NCBI GenBank assembly: GCA_001298555.1
Contig: LJCW01000357.1
Location: 46,512-110,511, forward strand
DNA: 64,000 bases
Source of the DNA: Actinobacteria bacterium OV450
Lineage (GTDB): Bacteria; Actinomycetota; Actinomycetes; Streptomycetales; Streptomycetaceae
Direction of reading: 5' to 3'
Position numbers and translations under genes: made by a program. Below are positions 51,517-59,525 of this stretch, piece after piece; within the stretch, counting starts at the first letter, position 1, and every line of letters begins with the position of its first letter. A model generated the notes under the pieces. It was not told the origin of the DNA. It ran no database searches and worked only from the letters and a program-made list of their open reading frames with translations.

Positions 51517-51591
51517 ACTTGGCTGCGGGTAACACCTCTGCCAGGATCGGCACTCAATTCGAGCTGAAGCTACGGAGAGCGTGAGAGCGTG

Positions 51592-53109
51592 ATGGGTAAT
51601 CGCTTCCAGGTCAAGGACCGCTTCGCAGACGGCGCGCAGTACATCGACGGGCAGCTGAGGTCCGGAACCTCCGGGCGGTCGCACACCGTGGTCGATCCCG
51701 CGACGGGCGAGGAGGTGCTCACGTACGAGCTGGCCTCCACCGCCGACGTCGACGAGGCCGTCGCCGCCGCCAAGCGGGCCTTCCCGGCCTGGTCCGCGGC
51801 CACCCCCGGCGAGCGCTCGGACGCCCTGCACCGGCTCGCCGCGGTGCTGGCCGAGCAGGCGGAGGACTTCGCGTACGCGGAGTCCCTCCAGTGCGGCAAG
51901 CCGATCCGGCTGTCCACCGAGTTCGACGTACCGGGAACCATCGACAACACCGCCTTCTTCGCGGGCGCGGCCCGGCATCTGCAGGGGCAGGCGGCGGCCG
52001 AGTACTCAGGGGACCACACCTCCTACGTGCGGCGCGAGGCCATCGGGGTCGTCGGATCCATCGCCCCCTGGAACTATCCGCTCCAGATGGCCGCCTGGAA
52101 GATCCTCCCGGCGATCGCCGCGGGCAACACGATCGTCCTGAAGCCCGCCGAGCTGACCCCGCTCACCTCCCTGATGTTCGCGCAGGCGGCCAAGGACGCG
52201 GGCCTGCCCGACGGCGTGGTCAACATCGTCACCGGCGCCGGCCGGGACGCGGGCGAGCACCTGGTCGGCCACCCGGACGTGGTGATGACCTCGTTCACCG
52301 GCTCCACCGCCGTCGGCAAGCGCGTCGCCGAGATCGCCACCGCCACCGTCAAGCGGCTCCACCTGGAGCTCGGCGGGAAGGCGCCCTTCGTGGTCTTCGA
52401 CGACGCCGACCTGGAGGCCGCCGCGCACGGCGCCGTCGCCGCCTCCCTGATCAACACCGGCCAGGACTGCACCGCCGCCACCCGCGCGTACGTCCAGCGC
52501 CCCCTGCACGACGCCTTCGTCGCCCGCGTGGCCGCGCTGATGGAGACCGTCCGCCTCGGCGACCCGTTCGACCGGGCCACCGACCTCGGCCCGCTGGTCT
52601 CGCACGCCCAGCGCGACCGGGTCGCCGGCTTCGTGGAGCGCGCCCGCGGCTACGCCACCGTCGTCACCGGCGGTGAGATCCCGGGCGGCGAGCTCGCCGG
52701 GGGCGCGTACTACCGGCCCACGCTCGTCTGCGGCGCCGCCCAGGACAGCGAGGTCGTCCAGTCCGAGATCTTCGGCCCGGTCCTCGTCGTCCTGCCCTTC
52801 GACTCCGACGACGAGGGCATCGAGCTGGCCAACGACACCCCGTACGGGCTCGCCGCCTCCGCCTGGAGCCGCGACGTCTACCGGGCGGGCCGCGCCACCC
52901 GCGAGATCAAGGCGGGCTGCGTCTGGGTGAACGACCACATCCCGATCATCAGCGAGATGCCTCACGGCGGCTACAAGGCGAGTGGCTTCGGAAAGGACAT
53001 GAGCGCCTACTCCTTCGAGGAGTACACGCAGGTCAAGCATGTGATGTATGACAACACGGCGGTCGCCGCGAAGGACTGGCACCGCACCATCTTCGGGGAC
53101 CGCACCTAA
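51592..53109 (+). CDS. Gamma-aminobutyraldehyde dehydrogenase (second copy)
   Basis: The enzyme has 505 residues (MGNRFQVKDRFADGAQYIDG...), with GTG 51589 as a possible start. The active site matches the family: PWNYPLQMAAWKILPAIAAGN, LELGGKAPFVVF, nucleophile Cys in INTGQDCTAATRAY, and the C-terminus MPHGGYKASGFGKDMSAYSFEEYTQVKH. It is a paralog of the gene at 39461. It heads the potD-potA-potB-potC-oxidase cluster, pointing to conversion of 4-aminobutanal to GABA during putrescine use. Confidence 0.92.
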   Translation: MGNRFQVKDRFADGAQYIDGQLRSGTSGRSHTVVDPATGEEVLTYELASTADVDEAVAAAKRAFPAWSAATPGERSDALHRLAAVLAEQAEDFAYAESLQCGKPIRLSTEFDVPGTIDNTAFFAGAARHLQGQAAAEYSGDHTSYVRREAIGVVGSIAPWNYPLQMAAWKILPAIAAGNTIVLKPAELTPLTSLMFAQAAKDAGLPDGVVNIVTGAGRDAGEHLVGHPDVVMTSFTGSTAVGKRVAEIATATVKRLHLELGGKAPFVVFDDADLEAAAHGAVAASLINTGQDCTAATRAYVQRPLHDAFVARVAALMETVRLGDPFDRATDLGPLVSHAQRDRVAGFVERARGYATVVTGGEIPGGELAGGAYYRPTLVCGAAQDSEVVQSEIFGPVLVVLPFDSDDEGIELANDTPYGLAASAWSRDVYRAGRATREIKAGCVWVNDHIPIISEMPHGGYKASGFGKDMSAYSFEEYTQVKHVMYDNTAVAAKDWHRTIFGDRT

Positions 53110-53181
53110 CCGAATCCGGCTTCCGCCGCGTGGCAGCCCGCCGCCTGACCAGCGGCGCCACCCATCCCGAAAGGGCAGCTC

Positions 53182-54432
53182 ATGGAGCAGTTCGAGCCCG
53201 ACCGCCTCTCGGCGGCGCAACTCGCCGCGATGCGGCGCAGCCTCACCAGCGGGCGCGGCGCCCTCACCCGCCGCTCGCTGCTGCGCGCCTCCGGTGTCGG
53301 AGCGCTCACCCTCGGCGGCCTGGCCTCCCTGTCCGCCTGCGGCATCCCGCCGGCCAAGCGCGCGGGCGACACCGCCGTCGCCTCCGACGACCACTCGGAC
53401 CGGGAGAAGGAGATCAACTTCTCCAACTGGACCGAGTACATGGACACCAGCGAGGACGAGAAGACCCACCCCACGCTGGACGAGTTCACCCAGCGCACCG
53501 GGATAGCCGTCAAGTACACCGAGGACATCAACGACAACGTCGAGTTCTTCGGCAAGGTCCGCCCGCAGCTCGCGGCCGGCCAGGACACCGGCCGCGACCT
53601 GATCGTCGTCACCGACTGGCTCGCCGCCCGCATCATCCGGCTCGGCTGGGCGCAGAAGCTCGACCCCTCGCACCTCCCGCACGCCTACGCCAACCTGATC
53701 CCGCAGTTCCGCAATCCCGACTGGGACCCGGGCCGCGCGTACAGCTACCCGTGGACCGGCATCGACACCGTCATCGCCTACAACGCGAAGGCGACCGACG
53801 GCAAGAAGGTCGACTCCGTCACCCAGCTGCTCGACGACCCCTCCCTCAAGGGGCGCGTCGGCTTCCTCACCGAGATGCGCGACACCGTCGGCATGACCCT
53901 GCTCGACCAGGGCAAGGACCCGGCGAACTTCACCACCGCGGACTACGACGCGGCCATCGGCCGGCTCCAGAAGGGCGTGGACACCAAGCAGATCCGCCGC
54001 TTCACGGGCAACGACTACACCGCGGACCTCGACAAGGGCGACCTCGCCGCCTGCCTCGCCTGGGCCGGCGACATCATCCAGCTCCAGGCCGGAAACCCGG
54101 ACATCAAGTACGCGATACCGGCGCCCGGCTACATCACCTCCAGCGACAACCTGCTGGTCCCGGCCCACGCCCGGCACAAGGCCAACGCCGAGAAGCTGAT
54201 CGACTTCTACTACGAGCCCCCGAACGCCGCCCGGCTGGCCGCGTTCATCAGCTACGTCTGCCCGGTCGACGGCGTCAAGGAAGACCTTGCGAAGATCGAC
54301 CCCGCGCTCGCGGACAACCCCTTGATCATCCCGGACAAGGCGATGGCGGCCAAGGCCCACGCCTTCCGCTCCCTCAGCAGTGAGGAAGAGACCGCGTACG
54401 AGGAGAAGTTCGCCAAGCTCATCGGAGCCTGA
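53182..54432 (+). CDS. potD: Polyamine ABC transporter substrate-binding lipoprotein PotD-like
   Basis: The protein has 416 residues. A twin-arginine lipoprotein leader (TRRSLLRASGVGALTLGGL, then LSAC) precedes the binding fold (INFSNWTEYMDTSEDEKTHP, FTQRTGIAVKYTEDINDNVE, TGIDTVIAYNAKATDGKK). It is the binding component of the importer encoded directly downstream and a paralog of the orphan at 41005; both share the RRFTGNDYT-DL-KGDLAAC block. Confidence 0.93.
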   Translation: MEQFEPDRLSAAQLAAMRRSLTSGRGALTRRSLLRASGVGALTLGGLASLSACGIPPAKRAGDTAVASDDHSDREKEINFSNWTEYMDTSEDEKTHPTLDEFTQRTGIAVKYTEDINDNVEFFGKVRPQLAAGQDTGRDLIVVTDWLAARIIRLGWAQKLDPSHLPHAYANLIPQFRNPDWDPGRAYSYPWTGIDTVIAYNAKATDGKKVDSVTQLLDDPSLKGRVGFLTEMRDTVGMTLLDQGKDPANFTTADYDAAIGRLQKGVDTKQIRRFTGNDYTADLDKGDLAACLAWAGDIIQLQAGNPDIKYAIPAPGYITSSDNLLVPAHARHKANAEKLIDFYYEPPNAARLAAFISYVCPVDGVKEDLAKIDPALADNPLIIPDKAMAAKAHAFRSLSSEEETAYEEKFAKLIGA

Positions 54433-54500
54433 CGACCCCCCTCTGCCGGCATCCGCGCCCCGCACCCTTCCGACGACACCACCACCGAAGGCCGCGACCC

Positions 54501-55652
54501 ATGACTGACAAGACCGCGGGCGGCGACGTCCGCCTCGCCGGGATCAGCAAGCACTACGGCTCGTTCACCGCCGTGCACCCGCTGGATCTCACCATCCCCC
54601 AGGGCTCCTTCTTCGCCCTGCTCGGCGCCTCCGGCTGCGGGAAGACCACCACGCTGCGCATGATCGCCGGCCTGGAGGAGCCCTCCACCGGCACGGTCCA
54701 CCTCGGCGACCGCGAGGTCACCCACCTGCCGCCGTACAAGCGCCCCGTCAACACGGTGTTCCAGAGCTACGCGCTGTTCCCGCACCTGAACATCTACGAG
54801 AACGTGGCCTTCGGGCTGCGCCGCCGCGGCATCAAGTCCGTCAAGAAGCAGGTCGACGACATGCTGGAGCTGGTCGAGCTCGGCCAGTTCGCCCAGCGCA
54901 AGCCGCACCAGCTCTCCGGCGGCCAGCAGCAGCGCGTGGCCGTCGCCCGCGCACTCATCAACCACCCCCAGGTGCTGCTCCTCGACGAGCCACTCGGCGC
55001 CCTCGACCTCAAGCTGCGCCGCCAGATGCAGCTGGAGCTCAAGCGGATCCAGACCGAGGTGGGCATCACCTTCGTGCACGTCACGCACGACCAGGAGGAG
55101 GCCATGACCATGGCCGACACGGTCGCCGTGATGAACGGCGGCCGCGTCGAGCAGCTGGGCGCGCCCGCCGAGCTGTACGAGAACCCGCGGACCACCTTCG
55201 TCGCCAACTTCCTCGGCACGTCCAACCTCATCGAGGCCGAGGTCCTGGAGGCGGGCGGCGCCGATGTCACGGTCAGCTCGGCCGGGACCACGCTGCGCCT
55301 GCCCGCCGCACGGTGTTCGACCACCCCGAAGGCCGGCGGGAAGCTGCTGGTCGGCGTGCGCCCCGAGAAGATGAGCCTGGTCCACGCGGACGAGGCGGAC
55401 ACCGTCGCCGCCGGCCGCAACCAGATCCGCGGCAGGATAGCCGCCTCCTCCTTCATCGGGGTCTCCACCCAGTTCGTCGTCGACAGCCAGGTCTGCCCCG
55501 AGCTGGAGGTGTACGTCCAGAACATCGAGCGGGACGCCCGCCTCGCCCCCGGCGCCGAGGTGGTCCTGCACTGGAACCCGGAGCACACGTTCGGCCTCGA
55601 CGCCGCCCAGGACATAGACGCCGGCATCGAGACGGTCGAGGAGGGCGCATGA
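54501..55652 (+). CDS. potA: Polyamine ABC transporter ATP-binding protein PotA
   Basis: The protein has 383 residues. Walker A is GASGCGKTTTLRMIAG, the Q-loop VFQSYALFPHLN, the signature QLSGGQQQRVAVARAL, Walker B LLLDEPLGALD, and the H-loop VTHDQEEAMTMAD. A C-terminal TOBE domain (GVRPEKMSLV...) follows. It energises PotBC. It ends in an ATGA overlap with potB. Confidence 0.95.
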   Translation: MTDKTAGGDVRLAGISKHYGSFTAVHPLDLTIPQGSFFALLGASGCGKTTTLRMIAGLEEPSTGTVHLGDREVTHLPPYKRPVNTVFQSYALFPHLNIYENVAFGLRRRGIKSVKKQVDDMLELVELGQFAQRKPHQLSGGQQQRVAVARALINHPQVLLLDEPLGALDLKLRRQMQLELKRIQTEVGITFVHVTHDQEEAMTMADTVAVMNGGRVEQLGAPAELYENPRTTFVANFLGTSNLIEAEVLEAGGADVTVSSAGTTLRLPAARCSTTPKAGGKLLVGVRPEKMSLVHADEADTVAAGRNQIRGRIAASSFIGVSTQFVVDSQVCPELEVYVQNIERDARLAPGAEVVLHWNPEHTFGLDAAQDIDAGIETVEEGA

Positions 55653-56578
55653 CCGCCACCGTCGCGCCACCGGAGGCCGAGCCCGCCACCGAACCCCCGG
55701 TCCACAGGCCGTCCGTGCGCAAGCGGCTGATCCCGTACTGGCTGCTGCTCCCCGGCATCCTGTGGCTGCTGGTCTTCTTCGTGCTGCCGATGGTCTACCA
55801 GGCCTCCACCTCGGTGCAGACCGGCTCCCTCGAAGAGGGCTTCCGGGTCACCTGGCACTTCCAGACCTACTGGGACGCGCTCACCGAGTACTACCCGCAG
55901 TTCCTGCGCTCCCTCGCCTACGCCGGCACCGCGACCGTGCTGTGCCTGCTGCTCGGCTACCCGCTGGCCTATCTGATCGCCTTCAGGGCGGGCCGCTGGC
56001 GCAACCTGGTGCTGGTGCTGGTCATCGCCCCGTTCTTCACCAGCTTCCTGATCCGCACCCTGGCCTGGAAGACGATCCTGGCCGACGGCGGCCCCGTCGT
56101 CGCCGTCCTCAACAAGACCGGCTTCCTGGACGTCACCAGCTGGCTCGGCATCACCCAGGGCGACCGGGTGCTGGCGACGCCGCTGGCGGTGGTCTGCGGT
56201 CTGACGTACAACTTCCTCCCCTTCATGATCCTGCCGCTCTACACCTCGCTGGAGCGGATCGACACCCGCCTCCACGAGGCCGCCGGGGACCTGTACGCCC
56301 ACCCCGCCACCACCTTCCGGAAGGTGACCTTCCCGCTCTCCATGCCGGGCGTGGTCTCCGGGACCCTGCTCACCTTCATCCCGGCGAGCGGGGACTACGT
56401 GAACGCCGAGCTGCTCGGCTCCACGGACACCCGGATGATCGGCAACGTCATCCAGTCGCAGTACCTGCGCATCCTCGACTACCCGACGGCGGCCGCGCTG
56501 TCGTTCATCCTCATGGCCATCGTGCTGATCATGGTCACCATCTACATCCGCCGAGCGGGGACGGAGGACCTGGTCTGA
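55649..56578 (+). CDS. potB: Polyamine ABC transporter permease PotB
   Basis: The protein has 309 residues from ATG 55649 (overlapping the potA stop). There are six membrane spans and the EAA loop (LHEAAGDLYAHPATTFRKVTFPLSMPG). The first extracytoplasmic loop is long, as in PotB. It forms the channel with PotC. Confidence 0.95.
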   Translation: MTATVAPPEAEPATEPPVHRPSVRKRLIPYWLLLPGILWLLVFFVLPMVYQASTSVQTGSLEEGFRVTWHFQTYWDALTEYYPQFLRSLAYAGTATVLCLLLGYPLAYLIAFRAGRWRNLVLVLVIAPFFTSFLIRTLAWKTILADGGPVVAVLNKTGFLDVTSWLGITQGDRVLATPLAVVCGLTYNFLPFMILPLYTSLERIDTRLHEAAGDLYAHPATTFRKVTFPLSMPGVVSGTLLTFIPASGDYVNAELLGSTDTRMIGNVIQSQYLRILDYPTAAALSFILMAIVLIMVTIYIRRAGTEDLV

Positions 56579-57372
56579 TGCGTTGGCTCCGGCGCAATCT
56601 CGTCGTCATCTTCGGCCTCGGCACGCTCGCGTACATGATCCTGCCGAACGTCGTCGTGACGGTCTTCTCCTTCAACAACCCGGCCGGGCGCTTCAACTAC
56701 GCCTGGCAGGAGTTCTCGCTCGACGCCTGGAAGGACCCCTGCGGGGTCGCCGACCTGTGCGGCTCGCTGTCCCTGTCGCTCCAGATCGCCGTGTGGGCCA
56801 CCATCGGCGCCACCGTCCTCGGCACCGCCATCGCCTTCGCGATGGTCCGCTACCGCTTCCGGGCGCGCGGCGCGGTCAACTCGCTGATCTTCCTGCCGAT
56901 GGCGATGCCCGAGATCGTGATGGCGGCCTCGCTGCTCGCGCTCTTCCTGAACATGGGCATCCAGCTGGGCTTCTGGACGATCCTGATCGCCCACATCATG
57001 TTCTGCCTCAGCTTCGTGGTCGCCGCCGTCAAGGCCCGCGTGCTGTCGATGGACCCGCGGCTGGAGGAGGCCGCCCGCGACCTCTACGCCGGCCCGGTGC
57101 AGACCTTCGCACGGGTCACCCTGCCGATCGCGGCGCCCGGTATCGCGGCGGGCGCACTGCTGTCCTTCGCGCTGTCGTTCGACGACTTCATCATCACCAA
57201 CTTCAACTCGGGCAACACCGTCACCTTCCCGATGTTCGTGTGGGGATCGGCCCAGCGCGGTACGCCCGTACAGATCAACGTCATCGGCACGGCCATGTTC
57301 GTCATCGCGGTGCTGGTGGTCCTCGTCGGCCAGACGGTCGGCAACCGCCGCAAGAAAGCACAACCCAAGTAA
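56578..57372 (+). CDS. potC: Polyamine ABC transporter permease PotC
   Basis: The protein has 264 residues, coupled to potB by a one-base overlap (TGATG). There are six spans, an EAA loop (LEEAARDLYAGPVQTFARVTLPIAAPG) and the PotC-like SFDDFIITNFNSG. A Cys pair in the first outer loop (DPCGVADLCGS) may form a disulfide. Confidence 0.95.
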   Translation: MRWLRRNLVVIFGLGTLAYMILPNVVVTVFSFNNPAGRFNYAWQEFSLDAWKDPCGVADLCGSLSLSLQIAVWATIGATVLGTAIAFAMVRYRFRARGAVNSLIFLPMAMPEIVMAASLLALFLNMGIQLGFWTILIAHIMFCLSFVVAAVKARVLSMDPRLEEAARDLYAGPVQTFARVTLPIAAPGIAAGALLSFALSFDDFIITNFNSGNTVTFPMFVWGSAQRGTPVQINVIGTAMFVIAVLVVLVGQTVGNRRKKAQPK

Positions 57373-57393
57373 CTCTGTAGGGAGTTGGAAGAC

Positions 57394-58812
57394 ATGGCCC
57401 CAGTCGCCATGCGAAGTGTTGCTCAATCCCTTTCCGAAGCACTGCCGGTCTCGTACTGGCTGGACGACCCCGGCAAGCCCGCCGCGCAGCCGGCGCTGAC
57501 CTCCGACGAGGCCTGCGACCTGCTCGTCATCGGCGGCGGGTACAGCGGACTGTGGACCGCGCTGATCGCCAAGGAGCGCGATCCCGCCCGGGACGTCGTC
57601 CTGATCGAGTCGAAGGAGGCGGGCTGGGCCGCCTCCGGCCGCAACGGCGGCTTCTGCGCCGCCTCCCTCACGCACGGCCTCGCCAACGGCATGGCCCGCT
57701 GGCCGGGCGAGCTCGCCAAGCTGGAGGAGCTGGGTGCGCGCAACCTCGACGAGATCGAGGCGGCCATCACCCGCTACGGCATCGAGTGCGACTTCGAGCG
57801 CACCGGAGAGATCGACGTGGCCACCGAGCCCCACCAGGTCGAGGAGCTGCGGGAGCTGTACGAAGAGGCCCAGAAGCTGGGTCTCGCGGGCGGCTCGCGC
57901 TGGCTGGACCGCGAGGAGCTGCGCGCGGAGGTCGACTCGCCGACCTTCCTCGCCGGCCTGTGGGACACCGACGGCGTCGCCATGCTCAACCCGGCGAAGC
58001 TCGCCTGGGGGCTGAAGGCCGCCTGCCTGTCGCTGGGCGTGCGGATCTACGAGAACACCCGCGGTCTGTCGCTGGCCTCCTCGGGCGCCGGGATGGCCGT
58101 ACGCACCCCGTACGGGCGGGTCTTCGCCCGGCGGGTGGCGCTCGGGACGAACATCTTCCCCTCGCTGGTCAAACGGATCCGCCCGCTCACGGTCCCGGTG
58201 TACGACTACGCGCTGATGACCGAGCCGCTGACCGCGGAGCAGCTCAAGGCCATCGGCTGGCGGGGCCGCCAGGGGCTGGGCGACAGCGCCAACCAGTTCC
58301 ACTACTTCCGCATCACCCCGGAGAACCGCATCCTGTGGGGCGGTTACGACGCCATCTACCCCTACCGCGGCAAGCTCGACTCCGAGTACGACCACCGCCC
58401 CGAGACGTACCTGAAGCTCGCGCAGCACTTCTTCAGCGCCTTCCCGCAGCTGGAGGGCATCAAGTTCAGCCACGCCTGGGGCGGGGCCATCGACACCTGC
58501 TCGCGCTTCTCCGCGTTCTTCGGCACCGCGCACGGCGGCAGGGTCGCCTACGCGGCCGGCTACACCGGGCTCGGCGTCGGCTCCACCCGCTTCGGCGCCG
58601 AGGTGATGCTGGACCTGCTCGACGGGGCCCGTACCGAGCGCACCGAGCTGCAGATGGTGAAGTCCAAGCCGATGCCGTTCCCGCCCGAGCCCTTCGCGTG
58701 GACCGGGATCACCCTCACCAAGTGGTCCCTGGCCCGCGCCGACGCCGGCCGCGGCCTGCGCAACCTGTGGCTGAAGGCCCTGGACAAGCTCGGCCTGGGC
58801 TTCGACAGCTGA
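57394..58812 (+). CDS. FAD-dependent amine oxidoreductase (DAO family, PuuB-like)
   Basis: The enzyme has 472 residues from ATG 57394, nine bases after GGGAG. The FAD dinucleotide-binding motif is CDLLVIGGGYSGLWTALIAK, followed by GWAASGRNGGFCAASL, typical of gamma-glutamylputrescine oxidase-like DAO proteins. The C-terminal YAAGYTGLGVGSTRFGAEVMLD closes the FAD site. It probably oxidises imported putrescine or its gamma-glutamyl derivative to an aldehyde for the dehydrogenase at 51592. The 160 bases after it hold no gene. Confidence 0.87.
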   Translation: MAPVAMRSVAQSLSEALPVSYWLDDPGKPAAQPALTSDEACDLLVIGGGYSGLWTALIAKERDPARDVVLIESKEAGWAASGRNGGFCAASLTHGLANGMARWPGELAKLEELGARNLDEIEAAITRYGIECDFERTGEIDVATEPHQVEELRELYEEAQKLGLAGGSRWLDREELRAEVDSPTFLAGLWDTDGVAMLNPAKLAWGLKAACLSLGVRIYENTRGLSLASSGAGMAVRTPYGRVFARRVALGTNIFPSLVKRIRPLTVPVYDYALMTEPLTAEQLKAIGWRGRQGLGDSANQFHYFRITPENRILWGGYDAIYPYRGKLDSEYDHRPETYLKLAQHFFSAFPQLEGIKFSHAWGGAIDTCSRFSAFFGTAHGGRVAYAAGYTGLGVGSTRFGAEVMLDLLDGARTERTELQMVKSKPMPFPPEPFAWTGITLTKWSLARADAGRGLRNLWLKALDKLGLGFDS

Positions 58813-58972
58813 CCCGGGCCGGCCGGCACCCCCGCCCACGCCCCCGGCGCACGGCCGTTCACGACGTGAGCCGCTTCACCACCACGAGGTGGGGAAACCC
58901 GCGTCATCGCAGGACCCGGCCCCGCTCTCTCCCGGTGAGAACCACTCACCCGAAGAGAACGGAGGCCGGGCG

Positions 58973-59440
58973 ATGCAGGGCTCGGAGATCAAGACCGCGG
59001 TGGAATGGCTGGTGGCGGTGGCGCCGGACCCCGACGCCTGCCGGTGGGAGTGGGAGCGCAACCCCCTCGGGGTCGCCCTGCTGCCGGCCGGCCGGCACTG
59101 GGACGTGCTGATCCTGCCCGGCGAGCTGGGGCAGACCGCCCTGGAGGTCCTGACGAACCTCCTCGACCGGCCCGGCCCGGTGCTCGCCGACTCCGGCGAG
59201 CAGCGGCTGGGCTTTTTCGTACCCCCGGGCACGGCGTCCCGCTGGATCGCCACCGGCGTCCGGGGCGCCGGGCGCGGGACCTGGATCGTGGTCCCGTACC
59301 CCGGCCGGCGGACGGGCGGACTGCACTGGCTGGTGGTTCCGGACGGCCGCGGGACGCTCACCGATCCGGTGCTGCTGGAGCTCGCGATGCACGAGGCCGC
59401 GGGCCGGGCGGCGGCGGGGGAGGAGGGCCGTACGCCTTGA
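58973..59440 (+). CDS. Hypothetical protein, not recognised
   Basis: The product has 155 residues from ATG 58973, seven bases after GGAGG. It is soluble and mixed alpha/beta, with Trp-rich stretches (CRWEWERNPLGVALLPAGRHWDV) and a Gly-rich centre (RWIATGVRGAGRGTWIVVPYPG). No catalytic signature is visible. The chitinase promoter begins inside its last codons. Its TGA lies within the -35 box TTGACA. Confidence 0.75.
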   Translation: MQGSEIKTAVEWLVAVAPDPDACRWEWERNPLGVALLPAGRHWDVLILPGELGQTALEVLTNLLDRPGPVLADSGEQRLGFFVPPGTASRWIATGVRGAGRGTWIVVPYPGRRTGGLHWLVVPDGRGTLTDPVLLELAMHEAAGRAAAGEEGRTP

Positions 59441-59465
59441 CAAGAACATTGGTCTGGACCATGTT
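59437..59465 (+). promoter_or_regulatory. Chitinase promoter with DasR-type operator (dre)
   Basis: A consensus -35 TTGACA (59437-59442) is followed after 17 bases by a weak -10 (CATGTT, 59460-59465). Between and across them, ATTGGTCTGGACCATG (59448-59463) matches the dre consensus ACTGGTCTAGACCACT at 12 of 16 positions, including the TGGTCT/GACCA palindrome. DasR, the GlcNAc-responsive GntR regulator, controls Streptomyces chitinases through such sites, so N-acetylglucosamine/chitin control is expected. Confidence 0.75.
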
Positions 59466-59525
59466 GGGCGCCGCTGCCGGTTCACCGGCGGCCTGGCTCC
59501 ATCCCCCCATGTTCCGGAGGCAGTT

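Noticed and set aside
51589..51594. GTG 51589 as definite start of the second aldehyde dehydrogenase
   Set aside because: GTG and ATG are adjacent codons and the weak Shine-Dalgarno does not decide; the ATG is reported.
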